NCBI RefSeq assembly: GCF_030823405.1
Contig: NZ_JAUSXC010000001.1
Location: 1,533,001-1,597,000 of the forward strand
Length of the DNA: 64,000 nucleotides
Reading direction: 5' to 3'
DNA from: Chryseobacterium ginsenosidimutans
GTDB taxonomy: Bacteria; Bacteroidota; Bacteroidia; Flavobacteriales; Weeksellaceae
The notes under the pieces are model-generated. The model did not search any database. It was not told the origin of the DNA and worked only from the letters and a program-made list of their open reading frames with translations. Each line of letters starts with the position of its first letter. The stretch's first letter is position 1. Of this stretch, positions 33,841 to 43,221 are shown in pieces. The position numbers and the translations under genes were made by a program.

Positions 33841-35907
33841 TTATTTTCGTTTAGCTTTTAGATATCTGTATGTTTCAATTTGAGAACGGCATTCTTCTTT
33901 ATCATTGTGAATATACTCGTTACTCAATTTTTTGTCTAAAATACGGGCTTTTACGTTATCTCTCAACTGTATGTCAAGAATATCTTTCAATTCTTTCTTT
34001 AGACCTTTATCCGTTATTTTTGCAGCAGCTTCAATTCTGTAATCCAGATTTCTGGTCATCCAGTCGGCAGAAGAAATATAAAGATCTTCCGAACCTTTGT
34101 TGTAGAAATACATTACTCTGGCATGTTCCAGATATTCGTCCACAATGCTTATTGCTTTTATTTTTTCTTTAAAATCTTTCTGATTAACAGCACAGTAAAT
34201 ACCTCTCACAATCATTCTTACAACAACTCCTGCCTGTGCAGCTTCATACAATTTTTCAATTAAAGCTCTGTCACTTACGGAGTTGGCTTTAATAATCATT
34301 TCAGCTTTTCTTCCGGCTCTAGCTTCTTCAATTTCTTTGTCGATATGCTGAACAATTTTTTCACGCATAAACTGAGGGCAAACCAAGAGGTTCTTGCAGG
34401 TTTTTAGAATAGGCAGAAAATCATCTTTTGGCTTTTTTAGGACATTGAATACTTTATTAATATCTGCCATCACGCCACGATCTGCAGTCATTATTAAATG
34501 ATCTCCGTAGATTCTTGCTGTTTTTTCGTTGAAATTTCCTGTACTGATGAAACCGTACTGAAGGGTTTTATTATGCGATCTTTTTTTGATGATACAAAGT
34601 TTCGCATGAACTTTTTTGTTTGGAATTCCTACCAGAACGGTTATTCCTTCCGGTTCCAGCATTTCTTTCCATTTTAAGTTGGATTCTTCATCAAATCTTG
34701 CCTGAAGTTCCAGCATTACCGTCACTTCTTTACCGTTTCTGGCAGCATAAATTAAAGCATTGATAATCTTTGAACTACTTGCCAGACGATAGGCTGTAAT
34801 CTGGATTGATTTTACGTCCGGATCCATTGCTGCTTCGCGAAGAAGATCGATCACCGGATTATATTTATGATAAGGAAAAGAGAGAAGAACATCATGTTTT
34901 AAAATGACATCTGTTACTCTTTCCGTGTTTTCAAAAGCCGGGTGTGTAAAAGAAGTTCTTTCAACAGGTCTTTCATATTTTTCGAAAACATCGGGAAAAT
35001 CCATAAAATGTTTAAAATTATGAATCTTTCCGCCCGGGATAATACTGTCTTTTTTGCTTAGATTTAATTTTCGGATAAGCAATTCAAGAAGTGCTTTATC
35101 CATATCTTTATCGAAAACAAATCTTGTAGGTTTCCCTTTTCTTCTGTTTTTAAGTCCTTTTTCAATTTTTTCTGCGAAGTTGGTTTTGATGTCGTTATCA
35201 AGATCCAATTCGGCATCTTTTGTTATCTTGAAAGCATGGGCAGAAAATTCGTCGTACCCGAAATAAGAAAAAATATGTGGTAAATTAAAAGTAATTACAT
35301 CTTCCAGAAGCATCACATTCTTTTCTTCAGGGTCTTCTGTTGGAAGGAGAACAAATCTTCCCACAAAACGCGAAGGAATTTCGATAATCGCATAGTTGCT
35401 GGAATATTGCCAGTCTTTTTTTCTCATCGCAACCCCAAGATAAAGACTTTTGTCTCTGTAATAAGGCATAGGTGTATTTTCATGAAGCAGAATAGGGATT
35501 ACATTGGATTCCACTACCTCATCAAAATATTTTCTTACAAAATCTTTCTGCTTTGCAGTAAGGTTTTTTGAATTTCTGATTGATACTTTCTGCTCATTCA
35601 TTTCAACCTGAATTTTTTTCCAGGTTTTATCGAAATTCAGCTGTTGCCTCATCACAATGTCATTGATATTCTGAAGAATTTTGGAAGGAGGCTGGTAAAA
35701 TGATTCAGCAATTACCTTTTCCTTAAAATCCATAGCACGTTTTAATCCGGCAACACGCACTCTGAAAAACTCATCTAAATTGTTTGAAAAAATTCCAAGA
35801 AAACGGATTCTCAGATGTAAAGGCACTTTCTCGTCCATGGCTTCCTGTAAAACTCTTTCATTGAAAGCAAGCCAGGTAATATCTCTCGGATTAAAATGTA
35901 ATGACAT
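33841..35907 (-). CDS. ppk1: Polyphosphate kinase 1
   Basis: Polymerises ATP gamma-phosphate into polyphosphate, membrane-associated. The 688-aa protein has the PPK1 N-terminal helical domain (LAFNERVLQEAMDEKVPLHLR), the middle domain, and two phospholipase-D-like catalytic domains. The autophosphorylated histidine is in VHAKLCIIKKRS, followed by GFISTGNFNE, and the second site has HARVMYFYNKGSEDLYISSADW. Full length. It leads the operon with ppx. Confidence 0.96.
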   Translation of the reverse strand: MSLHFNPRDITWLAFNERVLQEAMDEKVPLHLRIRFLGIFSNNLDEFFRVRVAGLKRAMDFKEKVIAESFYQPPSKILQNINDIVMRQQLNFDKTWKKIQVEMNEQKVSIRNSKNLTAKQKDFVRKYFDEVVESNVIPILLHENTPMPYYRDKSLYLGVAMRKKDWQYSSNYAIIEIPSRFVGRFVLLPTEDPEEKNVMLLEDVITFNLPHIFSYFGYDEFSAHAFKITKDAELDLDNDIKTNFAEKIEKGLKNRRKGKPTRFVFDKDMDKALLELLIRKLNLSKKDSIIPGGKIHNFKHFMDFPDVFEKYERPVERTSFTHPAFENTERVTDVILKHDVLLSFPYHKYNPVIDLLREAAMDPDVKSIQITAYRLASSSKIINALIYAARNGKEVTVMLELQARFDEESNLKWKEMLEPEGITVLVGIPNKKVHAKLCIIKKRSHNKTLQYGFISTGNFNEKTARIYGDHLIMTADRGVMADINKVFNVLKKPKDDFLPILKTCKNLLVCPQFMREKIVQHIDKEIEEARAGRKAEMIIKANSVSDRALIEKLYEAAQAGVVVRMIVRGIYCAVNQKDFKEKIKAISIVDEYLEHARVMYFYNKGSEDLYISSADWMTRNLDYRIEAAAKITDKGLKKELKDILDIQLRDNVKARILDKKLSNEYIHNDKEECRSQIETYRYLKAKRK

Positions 35908-36377
35908 TCGTTAGTTTATAATTTATCAAAAATAGTAATTCAGCATGTCTCAAGGGGCTTTTTCAACGTTAAGGTTTGATTAAATTTTAACATTTTGAAT
36001 AATCCTGAGCATGAAAAGCTTTTATTTCTTGTTGTAAACACTAAAGTTATTAAAAACAAACGGAAAAGAGAAGTGCAGCCCATAATTTTCATGAAATCTA
36101 TAGAAAAAAATAAAGTAAGAATTGAAGATAGAAAGTGACAAAATTGATGATAAATATAATTTCATTTTAAATAATGACAAAAACTACAATTATTAAATAA
36201 ATGCTGTTTAACAAGGAATAAAGCAAATATTTTGTTCGTAATTAATTTTAAATATTGCGTCGGCTTTAGACTTATGGAATTAAATATGTCAATTTGTCAT
36301 AAAATTTTGAATGGTATAAATATTGAGAAATACTGATTGTAAATTAAAATTGAAAAATTAGAAAAATATAAAATATT
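35908..36377. other. 470-base intergenic region before dnaK
   Basis: Very AT-rich, with no open reading frame of note on either strand and no recognisable RNA. The only structure I can support is the promoter-like cluster at 36287-36326 close to dnaK. No CIRCE element (the HrcA operator) is seen. Confidence 0.6.
36287..36326 (+). promoter_or_regulatory. Putative heat-shock promoter of dnaK: paired TGTCA repeats and a sigma-54-like box
   Basis: Two TGTCA copies (36287-36291 and 36295-36299, 8 bases start to start) are followed at 36312-36326 by TGGTATAAATATTGA. This fits the sigma-54 pattern TGGYAYR-N4-TTG with GG and the final G at the right spacing, lacking only the last C. No TAnnTTTG element is present. 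The start codon is 52 bases beyond. Confidence 0.4.
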
Positions 36378-38273
36378 ATGAGTAAAATAATTGGAATTGA
36401 CTTAGGAACAACCAACTCTTGTGTTGCTGTAATGGAGGGTAAAGACCCTGTTGTTATTCCTAATGCAGAAGGTAAAAGAACGACTCCTTCTATCGTGGCG
36501 TTTACAGAAGATGGTGAAAGAAAAGTAGGAGATCCTGCAAAAAGACAGGCTGTAACGAATCCAAAGAAAACCGTATATTCTATTAAAAGATTTATCGGAA
36601 CTCACTTTAAAGAAGATGCTAAAGAAATTTCAAGAGTACCTTACGAAGTTGTAGCAGGACCAAATGATACAGTAAAAGTAAAAATCGACGATAGAGAATA
36701 TACTCCACAGGAAATCTCTGCAATGACGCTTCAGAAAATGAAGAAAACGGCTGAAGATTATCTTGGACAGGAAGTAACAAGAGCAGTAATCACTGTTCCT
36801 GCATACTTCAATGATGCTCAAAGACAAGCTACTAAAGAAGCTGGTGAAATTGCGGGCCTTAAAGTAGAAAGAATCATCAACGAACCTACAGCTGCAGCAT
36901 TAGCTTACGGTTTGGATAAAGCTCATAAAGACCAAAAAATCGCTGTGTATGACCTTGGTGGTGGTACTTTCGATATCTCTATCCTTGATTTAGGAGACGG
37001 TGTATTTGAAGTATTGTCTACAAACGGAGATACACACTTAGGAGGTGATGATTTTGATGATGTAATCATCAACTGGATGGCAGATGAGTTCAAAGCTGAA
37101 GAAGGTGTAGAATTAAAAACTGATGCAATCGCTTTACAGAGATTGAAAGAAGCTGCTGAAAAAGCAAAAATCGAATTATCTTCTTCTCCACAAACTGAAA
37201 TCAATCTTCCTTATATTACAGCTACAGCTACAGGTCCTAAACACTTAGTGAAGACTTTAACTAAAGCTAAATTCGAGCAGTTATCTGATTCTTTAGTAAG
37301 ACGTTCTATGGAACCAGTTGCTAAGGCGTTGAAAGATGCAGGTTTATCAGTTTCTGATATCGATGAGGTAATCTTGGTAGGTGGTTCTACAAGAATCCCG
37401 ATCATTCAGGAAGAAGTAGAAAAATTCTTCGGCAAAAAAGCTTCTAAAGGAGTTAACCCAGATGAGGTTGTAGCAATCGGTGCAGCTATCCAAGGTGGAG
37501 TTTTAACTGGAGATGTAAAAGACGTTCTTTTATTAGACGTTACACCACTTTCTTTAGGTATCGAAACAATGGGTTCTGTTTTCACTAAACTAATTGAATC
37601 AAACACAACGATCCCAACTAAAAAATCTGAAGTATTCTCTACAGCTTCTGACAACCAGCCGGCTGTAAGCATCAGAGTAGGACAGGGTGAAAGACCAATG
37701 TTCAACGATAACAAAGAAATCGGTAGATTTGACTTAACAGATATTCCACCAGCACAAAGAGGAGTTCCTCAGATTGAAGTGACTTTCGATATTGATGCGA
37801 ATGGTATTCTTAGCGTTTCTGCTAAAGATAAAGGTACTGGTAAAGAGCAGACTATTAAAATTCAGGCATCTTCAGGTCTTTCTGACGAAGAAATCGAAAG
37901 AATGAAAAAAGAAGCTCAGGAAAACTCTGCAGCGGATGCTAAGAGAAAAGAAGAAGTTGAAGTTTTCAACAAAGCTGACGGATTGATCTTCCAGACTGAA
38001 AAGCAATTGAAAGAGTTTGGTGATAAATTATCTGCAGATAAAAAAGCAGCAATCGAAACAGCTCACACAGAATTAAAAGCAGCTTTTGAAGCTAAAAATG
38101 GTGATGATGTAAAAGCTAAAACTGAAGCTCTTGATGCAGCTTGGATGGCAGCTTCAGAAGAAATGTATGCAACAGGACAAGGTGCTCAAGGTGCAGATGC
38201 AGGACCTCAAAATACTGGAGGAAATGCAGGAGGTGAAGATGTACAGGATGCAGACTTCGAAGAAGTAAAATAA
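36378..38273 (+). CDS. dnaK: Chaperone DnaK (Hsp70)
   Basis: ATP-driven Hsp70 chaperone of 631 aa. It starts with [18 protein letters not shown], has [33 protein letters not shown] and [12 protein letters not shown], a substrate domain with [14 protein letters not shown], and a Gly-rich C-terminal tail ending [12 protein letters not shown]. Codon use here is very clean and highly expressed in style. dnaJ and grpE are not adjacent. Many antisense open frames overlap it but reflect base composition only. Confidence 0.98.
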   Translation: MSKIIGIDLGTTNSCVAVMEGKDPVVIPNAEGKRTTPSIVAFTEDGERKVGDPAKRQAVTNPKKTVYSIKRFIGTHFKEDAKEISRVPYEVVAGPNDTVKVKIDDREYTPQEISAMTLQKMKKTAEDYLGQEVTRAVITVPAYFNDAQRQATKEAGEIAGLKVERIINEPTAAALAYGLDKAHKDQKIAVYDLGGGTFDISILDLGDGVFEVLSTNGDTHLGGDDFDDVIINWMADEFKAEEGVELKTDAIALQRLKEAAEKAKIELSSSPQTEINLPYITATATGPKHLVKTLTKAKFEQLSDSLVRRSMEPVAKALKDAGLSVSDIDEVILVGGSTRIPIIQEEVEKFFGKKASKGVNPDEVVAIGAAIQGGVLTGDVKDVLLLDVTPLSLGIETMGSVFTKLIESNTTIPTKKSEVFSTASDNQPAVSIRVGQGERPMFNDNKEIGRFDLTDIPPAQRGVPQIEVTFDIDANGILSVSAKDKGTGKEQTIKIQASSGLSDEEIERMKKEAQENSAADAKRKEEVEVFNKADGLIFQTEKQLKEFGDKLSADKKAAIETAHTELKAAFEAKNGDDVKAKTEALDAAWMAASEEMYATGQGAQGADAGPQNTGGNAGGEDVQDADFEEVK

Positions 38274-38297
38274 GCAGTTAAAAACTAAGAAAATAGG

Positions 38298-38323
38298 AAT
38301 CCCCAAGCGTAAGTGAGGGGATT
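38298..38323 (+). terminator. Intrinsic terminator of dnaK
   Basis: A 7-bp AATCCCC/GGGGATT stem (38298-38304 with 38317-38323), 12-base loop, followed by a T-rich run. Confidence 0.75.
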
Positions 38324-38332
38324 TTTTATTTT

Positions 38333-38962
38333 TTAATTATATGGACCTTGGAGTTTACCATCCTTCCAATGTTCATTTATTTCTTTGTAAATATCCAATC
38401 TGTCAGGAATAAAAATTACATCAATATTTTCAAATTCATCAATACAGTCGTTTAAAAAATTTGTGTCTAATTTTTCATAATAATCAATTTCCTCTTTAGA
38501 ATAAAAATCTGTTATAGGTTGATTAAGTCTTTCCGATGCTAATTTATAATCTTCATAACCTCTTAAATCAGCAAGAATATGGCCTCTAATACTGAATGCC
38601 ATATCTTGCTTTGCTATTATACAGCTCATTTTTACTTCATATTCCATAGGAAATTTAGAATAATATTTATACAAATCCACAATTCTTTTGTCTTTTCTAT
38701 AAACTAAACTTGAAGCTGCATTATGACGAATAAAGGTATTTCCATTCAAAGCAAGATAAAATAATTCATCATTAGTAGCAACCTTTGATATTTCAGAATA
38801 TAGATTGTAAAGTTCTGCATAGGCTTCTGTATCATATTGTTGGAGGATTATAGTAAAAAATTTTTTATCAATATTTTCAACTTTTTCCTTTAATTTATTT
38901 GAGATTTGAGCATTAAAAATACAAGCTTGAATTAATAATATAAGAACAAGTTTAAGTTTCAT
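38333..38962 (-). CDS. Secreted protein of unknown function
   Basis: A 209-aa protein with a signal peptide (MKLKLVLILLIQACIFNAQ). The rest is acidic and helical, with no recognised motif; LNGNTFIRHNAASSLVYRKDK and repeated short helices suggest a small alpha-solenoid (HEAT-like) but this is weak. It lies between dnaK and a thioredoxin-like gene with its own orientation. Confidence 0.6.
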   Translation of the reverse strand: MKLKLVLILLIQACIFNAQISNKLKEKVENIDKKFFTIILQQYDTEAYAELYNLYSEISKVATNDELFYLALNGNTFIRHNAASSLVYRKDKRIVDLYKYYSKFPMEYEVKMSCIIAKQDMAFSIRGHILADLRGYEDYKLASERLNQPITDFYSKEEIDYYEKLDTNFLNDCIDEFENIDVIFIPDRLDIYKEINEHWKDGKLQGPYN

Positions 38963-39050
38963 GAAATAGTTTTTTGAAATGAAATTTTATGCTAATAAAA
39001 CAAAAAAATCTTTACATTAGCATAATTTTAAACCAAAAATCAAATTCAAA

Positions 39051-39566
39051 ATGAAATTCTCTAAAATATTGATCATATTAGGATTATTCCTATTTCAATT
39101 AAATTTCGCTCAGGAAAAAGCTGATGCTGTATTAAACAAAGCTCTTACTGAAGCTAAGTCAACAAATAAAAACGTCCTTCTTGTATTTCATGCTTCATGG
39201 TGTAAATGGTGCCACATAATGGAGAAAAATATGAATCTACCAGAAACAAAACCAATTTTTAGTAAAGAATTCGTTACAGCTTATATTGACGTTCAGGAAA
39301 TGGAAGAGAAGAAAAAACTCGAAAATCCCGGAGGAGAAGAATTGATGAATAAATATAAAGGAAAAGATGCAGGACTTCCGTTTTGGTTGGTTATAAATCC
39401 AAAAGGTGATGTTCTTACAGATTCATTTAATGAAAAAAATGAAAATCTTGGATGCCCTTCTACGGCCGAAGAAGTAGATACCTTTGTTGCAAAACTGAAG
39501 AAATCTTCTAAAATGAATGACAATGAACTTCAGACGATACAAAAAGTTTTTACAAAAAAGAATTAA
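39051..39566 (+). CDS. Secreted thioredoxin-fold protein (DUF255/thioredoxin_7 type)
   Basis: A 171-aa exported protein with a signal peptide to about residue 20 and a thioredoxin-like domain. The redox pair is C51 and C54 in HASWCKWCHIM, a WCxWC variant shared with the DUF255 family. The cis-Pro region is GKDAGLPFWLVINPKGD. Likely a periplasmic thiol-disulfide oxidoreductase. Its partner is not evident from neighbours. Confidence 0.85.
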   Translation: MKFSKILIILGLFLFQLNFAQEKADAVLNKALTEAKSTNKNVLLVFHASWCKWCHIMEKNMNLPETKPIFSKEFVTAYIDVQEMEEKKKLENPGGEELMNKYKGKDAGLPFWLVINPKGDVLTDSFNEKNENLGCPSTAEEVDTFVAKLKKSSKMNDNELQTIQKVFTKKN

Positions 39567-39569
39567 AAT

Positions 39570-39602
39570 AATTCCGGCGAAACCAAAGGTTTCGCCGGAA
39601 TT
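39570..39602. terminator. Strong bidirectional terminator
   Basis: A 15-bp perfect stem (39570-39584 with 39588-39602) with a 3-base loop and A/T flanks on both sides. It separates the thioredoxin-like gene from the oppositely oriented cassette ending at 39618. Confidence 0.9.
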
Positions 39603-39617
39603 TTATCAGAGTTAATT

Positions 39618-40013
39618 TTATTTACCAAAAAACAGTCTATCTTGTTTCTGCTGATCATTATAGATGAGTTGAAAATTGATAGGCATGTATTGATAAAGAA
39701 GATTCCAATGCTGGATTTTTGTATGTTTTTTAAAACTTTCGAAGGATCTTACGAAAATATTTTCTATTATGTCTTTTACATAAGAATCTCCGCCTTTATA
39801 GATCATATCCATTAGTTTGATGTGATGCGCAATGATACTGACTTTCGATTCCTGTAGAAGGTCTTTCAGGTAATTTACTGTTGCTTGTATCACGCCGGCA
39901 AAATTGTCTTGTACGGACAAGTTTATAATTTCTTTTCGAAGTGGTGCATAGAAAAATTTTAAATATTCAATAGCTATTTTTTGATTAATAGTCTGCATTT
40001 GTACATTCATCAT
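39618..40013 (-). CDS. Small helical protein, paralog B of a duplicated cassette (DUF7674-like)
   Basis: A 131-aa, all-helical soluble protein. It aligns by eye with the 118-aa protein at 40273-40629 over most of its length: shared IQ-N-K spacing, MDxIxKxGD, the following IE, and LQ/QL-IY near the end. The family resembles DUF7674 of unknown function. It is preceded at 40064-40195 by a 43-aa membrane peptide, as its paralog is by a 48-aa one, so the unit seems duplicated. Confidence 0.7.
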   Translation of the reverse strand: MMNVQMQTINQKIAIEYLKFFYAPLRKEIINLSVQDNFAGVIQATVNYLKDLLQESKVSIIAHHIKLMDMIYKGGDSYVKDIIENIFVRSFESFKKHTKIQHWNLLYQYMPINFQLIYNDQQKQDRLFFGK

Positions 40014-40063
40014 AATTAATATTTTTCAGAATATTTCTATTGCCGCGAAAACTGTACCAAAGT

Positions 40064-40195
40064 TTATAAAATGGCAGCAAAAACAAATACACCGATTATC
40101 ACCGCAATGTGAGTTGCTAAAATCTCAATATTGTGTCTGTTGGTGGATGTTTTGAAGGTCTTCCAGTCTGATATTTGTCGTATTTTTGTTTTCAT
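40064..40195 (-). CDS. 43-aa tail-anchored-like membrane peptide, copy B
   Basis: MKTKIRQISDWKTFKTSTNR begins a 43-residue peptide with a basic N-terminal half and one membrane segment (about 25-43) up to the stop. It is 50 bases upstream of the 131-aa gene on the same strand. Position and layout match the peptide at 40647-40793. It has no database family that I know. The argument for it being real is the repeated arrangement. Confidence 0.5.
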   Translation of the reverse strand: MKTKIRQISDWKTFKTSTNRHNIEILATHIAVIIGVFVFAAIL

Positions 40196-40272
40196 AAACT
40201 GTTGATTTTGAATTGGTTTTATTTTGTTATTTTTTATGCTTTTGTAATGAAATAGGTGAAAAATGTAATAAA

Positions 40273-40629
40273 CTAAGTTCCGTGACTGTAAATTTGTCTC
40301 GAATAAATCTTCTGTAAATCCTGAGAAATATGACTGAATATCACTTTTCGGTATTCTTCACTACAAAAAGCAGTACAATTGTCCAGTGAATAAATGAAAG
40401 TGGTTTCAATGGCAGTTTTTAATATGATATCACCGTTTTTGTGAATTTTATCCATTTTATTTAAGCATTTGAATAAAATATTTCTGTCTTTTTGCCGGAT
40501 CATATTTTTAATTCTATTGGTAAATGACTGGATAATACTGTAAGCATTTTGAGATTTATTGTTCCTCAGTTCATTCTCAATTTCGGGAATGAAATCTTTA
40601 ATTTCTTCAATAACCTGTAAATAATTCAT
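40273..40629 (-). CDS. Small helical protein, paralog A of a duplicated cassette (DUF7674-like)
   Basis: A 118-aa soluble, helical protein with a charged N-terminus (EEIKDFIPEIENELRNNK), LNKMDKIHKNGDIILKTAIE in the middle and SQDLQKIYSR near the end. It is similar to the 131-aa protein encoded downstream at 39618-40013. It starts 17 bases after the 48-aa membrane peptide gene ends, consistent with one transcript. The function is unknown. Confidence 0.7.
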   Translation of the reverse strand: MNYLQVIEEIKDFIPEIENELRNNKSQNAYSIIQSFTNRIKNMIRQKDRNILFKCLNKMDKIHKNGDIILKTAIETTFIYSLDNCTAFCSEEYRKVIFSHISQDLQKIYSRQIYSHGT

Positions 40630-40646
40630 ATTTAAATTTGATTTAA

Positions 40647-40793
40647 TTAAAATTTTTCAAAAAAGAACCAGACCAGCATAGCTAAAAAAGCCAATACCAA
40701 CATTCGGTAAGATTTCAGCCATTTTGGTGTTTCCGGTCCTCTGCTTTTTAATCTTCTTAGCTTGTCTATTCTGTTTAATGTTTTTAAGTCCAT
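40647..40793 (-). CDS. 48-aa tail-anchored-like membrane peptide, copy A
   Basis: A basic N-terminal half (MDLKTLNRIDKLRRLKSRG) followed by one strongly hydrophobic segment (about 29-46) ending FFFEKF. The layout matches the 43-aa peptide at 40064-40195. It is the first gene in the run 40793 to 39618. The 205 bases upstream contain only the divergent promoter region of the nucleoid-associated protein gene. Confidence 0.5.
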   Translation of the reverse strand: MDLKTLNRIDKLRRLKSRGPETPKWLKSYRMLVLAFLAMLVWFFFEKF

Positions 40794-40971
40794 TTTGTTT
40801 CGGTTTTCAAAATCATAATGCCAAATTGTATTCCTTTATGAAGGTTTTTGTTTTAATTAATTGAATATCAAAATGTTGTTTGTTTTTAATTTCACGTTTA
40901 AAGAAAAGAATCATATCAAAATGATAAGGGTTTTTATCAGAATGAATACTGCTGATTGTTGAGATAATTAA

Positions 40972-40979
40972 TATCTTTG
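40972..40979 (+). promoter_or_regulatory. TAnnTTTG promoter element of the nucleoid-associated protein gene
   Basis: TATCTTTG, 19 bases before the ATG at 40999. Confidence 0.55.
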
Positions 40980-40998
40980 CAATCCATAAAAATCAAAG

Positions 40999-42012
40999 AT
41001 GTTTTCAAAAATCGTAGTACACAGAGTAGGAAATAAAATCAACGGAGAATCTTTAACGCTTTCTCAGGAAGAATTGCAGCTGGAAGAAGGAATGGCAGAA
41101 TTGCTTGAAAATTATTTTTTAGGTTCATTCAAGTCAGAGGAAACGTTCAATTTTTACAGTGATTCTTATTTGGTGAATAATCCGGTTTATAGTTCTGTGT
41201 CTGAAATTTTTGATGACAAAGCAAAATTCCTTTGGGAATCTGAAAACATCGCAAAACATCTTTTCGAAGCTGCTGAAAATCCAAGAGTTCAGGGTGGAGA
41301 ATTATTTATCGTATATTTTGAAGACGAAAGGGAAGGCACGGAGAGAGTTGATAAAATAGGGATTTTTAAAACCGAAAAAAGAGAATCTTTCCTTAAAATT
41401 TCTCCTCAGGAAGAAAGTTTTGATATAGAAAAAGATCAGGGAATCGGTTTATCTAAGATCGACAAAGCCGCTTTAATTTACAATAACGATAAAGAAACAG
41501 GATATGTACTTTCTGTGGTTGACAACAACAAAAACGGAGATATGTACTATTGGTTTGAGGATTTTTTAAAGGTAAAACAGCGTGATGACGAATATTTTCA
41601 CACGCAGGAAGCTTTAATGGTCTACAAAGATTATATAACGAAACAATTGCCTCAGGAATTCGAAGTTTCTAAGGCAGATCAGGCAGATTTCTTAAATAAA
41701 TCAATCAATTTCTTTAAAGAAAAAGAAGAATTTAAACTGGATGAATTTGCGGTTGAAGTTTTAGGAGATGAGCATGTGATCGAAAGTTTTAATAATTTTA
41801 AAACAGATTACGAACAGGATATGCAGATCAACATCGCAGAAGAATTTCCTATCAGTGAAGCTGCAGTGAAAAAAACTCAGAGACATTTTAAAAGCATCAT
41901 TAAATTAGACAAGAATTTCCATATTTATATTCACGGCGATCGTCAGAAATTGGCTCAGGGAGAAGATGAAAAAGGAAAATACTATATGCTTTATTTCGAA
42001 AAAGAGGTTTAA
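40999..42012 (+). CDS. Nucleoid-associated protein (NA37/NdpA family)
   Basis: A 337-aa cytoplasmic DNA-associated protein of the 37-kDa nucleoid family (YejK). It begins IVVHRVGNKINGESL as members do, and shows the conserved HLFEAAENPRVQGGELFIVYF block and a C-terminal KKTQRHFKSIIKLDKNFHI region. The biochemical role is poorly defined even in E. coli. It has its own promoter element and is followed by an unrelated membrane gene. Confidence 0.85.
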   Translation: MFSKIVVHRVGNKINGESLTLSQEELQLEEGMAELLENYFLGSFKSEETFNFYSDSYLVNNPVYSSVSEIFDDKAKFLWESENIAKHLFEAAENPRVQGGELFIVYFEDEREGTERVDKIGIFKTEKRESFLKISPQEESFDIEKDQGIGLSKIDKAALIYNNDKETGYVLSVVDNNKNGDMYYWFEDFLKVKQRDDEYFHTQEALMVYKDYITKQLPQEFEVSKADQADFLNKSINFFKEKEEFKLDEFAVEVLGDEHVIESFNNFKTDYEQDMQINIAEEFPISEAAVKKTQRHFKSIIKLDKNFHIYIHGDRQKLAQGEDEKGKYYMLYFEKEV

Positions 42013-42078
42013 GCTATAAAAATTACCTTGTTAATTTATAATATCATAACTTTATAACAATATCACAAAATATTAATT

Positions 42079-43047
42079 ATGAAGTTCATGATGACTTTTT
42101 GGGCGCTATACATGCTGTTTTTCTGTATTCCGTTTCCGATTTTAATCTATATGACGACTTCGGAAACATTCATGGAACCACGAAATTCATTAATGGTAAG
42201 CTATATTTATTTGGTAATCTCTTTGATAATTTGGCTGTATGTTATTGTTTTTCTTGTTAATAATCTTTTCGTAAAAACTCTTAAAGCTAAAACTACAATC
42301 AGTAATATTGTAAGCAACGGAATTTCGAGAGATGCAAAAATTATCGATTATAAATTGATAAAGTATAATGCCAAATCGAATATTAATTTAATCCAGATCG
42401 TACTTTCTTTCCAGAATCTCAGGAATATTTTGATTGAGCATGAGATGATATTCCATGACATAAAGCCTCAGGAAAAGAGATTTATTATAGGAAATACCGT
42501 GAAAGTTTTGCTAAATCCCAATATACCGCAAGAGCCATATTTCATATTAGCAGGACAAAAAACAAAATTCAATTCCGTAGGTATGGTATTAAGAATTTTC
42601 TTCACGATTTTTATGATTGCTTATGTGATTGGCTTGTATTACTACTTTTATACTAAAGAATCTTTTGATTTCGGTTGGCGTTTTTTAACGTTTATGCACC
42701 CTATTCTTTTCAGTGGAATCATGTTTTTATTAACTATTTTTGTCTATCAGATCATAATCGGTAAATTTTTTAAAAATAATAAAGAAGAACGTATCCTTTT
42801 TTCTGGAAGAAATGCTGATGCAGAAATCATTAATGTAAGCCAAACAGGAGTAACGGTTAATAATCAGCCTCAGATAATTTTTCAAGTGAGTTTTAAAGAT
42901 TTTCGCGGTCGTGAACATATTGCAGTTTACAAAAAGATTATTGATCTCCTTCATCTAGCCTCAATACCAAAAGAAGGAAAAATTGAAATTATGTACGATG
43001 AAAATAGTCCTCAGAAAATTATAATTCCAAGAATGCCTAAAGTGTAA
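42079..43047 (+). CDS. Uncharacterised four-helix membrane protein (DUF3592-like repeats)
   Basis: A 322-aa inner-membrane protein with two helices near the N-terminus (about 5-25 and 39-63) and two in the middle (about 170-190 and 205-228). Each pair is followed by a soluble beta-rich stretch containing KVLLNPNIPQEPYFI or EIMYDENSPQKIIIP. This fits a tandem DUF3592-type layout. No function can be assigned. Confidence 0.65.
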   Translation: MKFMMTFWALYMLFFCIPFPILIYMTTSETFMEPRNSLMVSYIYLVISLIIWLYVIVFLVNNLFVKTLKAKTTISNIVSNGISRDAKIIDYKLIKYNAKSNINLIQIVLSFQNLRNILIEHEMIFHDIKPQEKRFIIGNTVKVLLNPNIPQEPYFILAGQKTKFNSVGMVLRIFFTIFMIAYVIGLYYYFYTKESFDFGWRFLTFMHPILFSGIMFLLTIFVYQIIIGKFFKNNKEERILFSGRNADAEIINVSQTGVTVNNQPQIIFQVSFKDFRGREHIAVYKKIIDLLHLASIPKEGKIEIMYDENSPQKIIIPRMPKV

Positions 43048-43196
43048 TTTTGCAATTAGCATAAAATTGCGAAAAATTTTGTGAATTTTAAGTTAAAGAT
43101 ATAGTTTAAATAAATTATCTTTTTTAAGTCGGTTTTTAAGGTATTTTTGTGGTATCTATTTAACTGTAAAATGTAATATTCCTATAAAAAAAGCGT

Positions 43197-43204
43197 TATA
43201 TTTG
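43197..43204 (+). promoter_or_regulatory. TAnnTTTG promoter element of the phytochrome operon
   Basis: TATATTTG, 18 bases before the ATG at 43222. No properly spaced TTG is visible. Confidence 0.5.
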
Positions 43205-43221
43205 ATTGATCAAAATATTAT

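Noticed and set aside
36402..37714. Several long open frames antisense to dnaK
   Set aside because: They mirror the strongly biased codon use of dnaK, have no starts with promoters, and resemble no protein.
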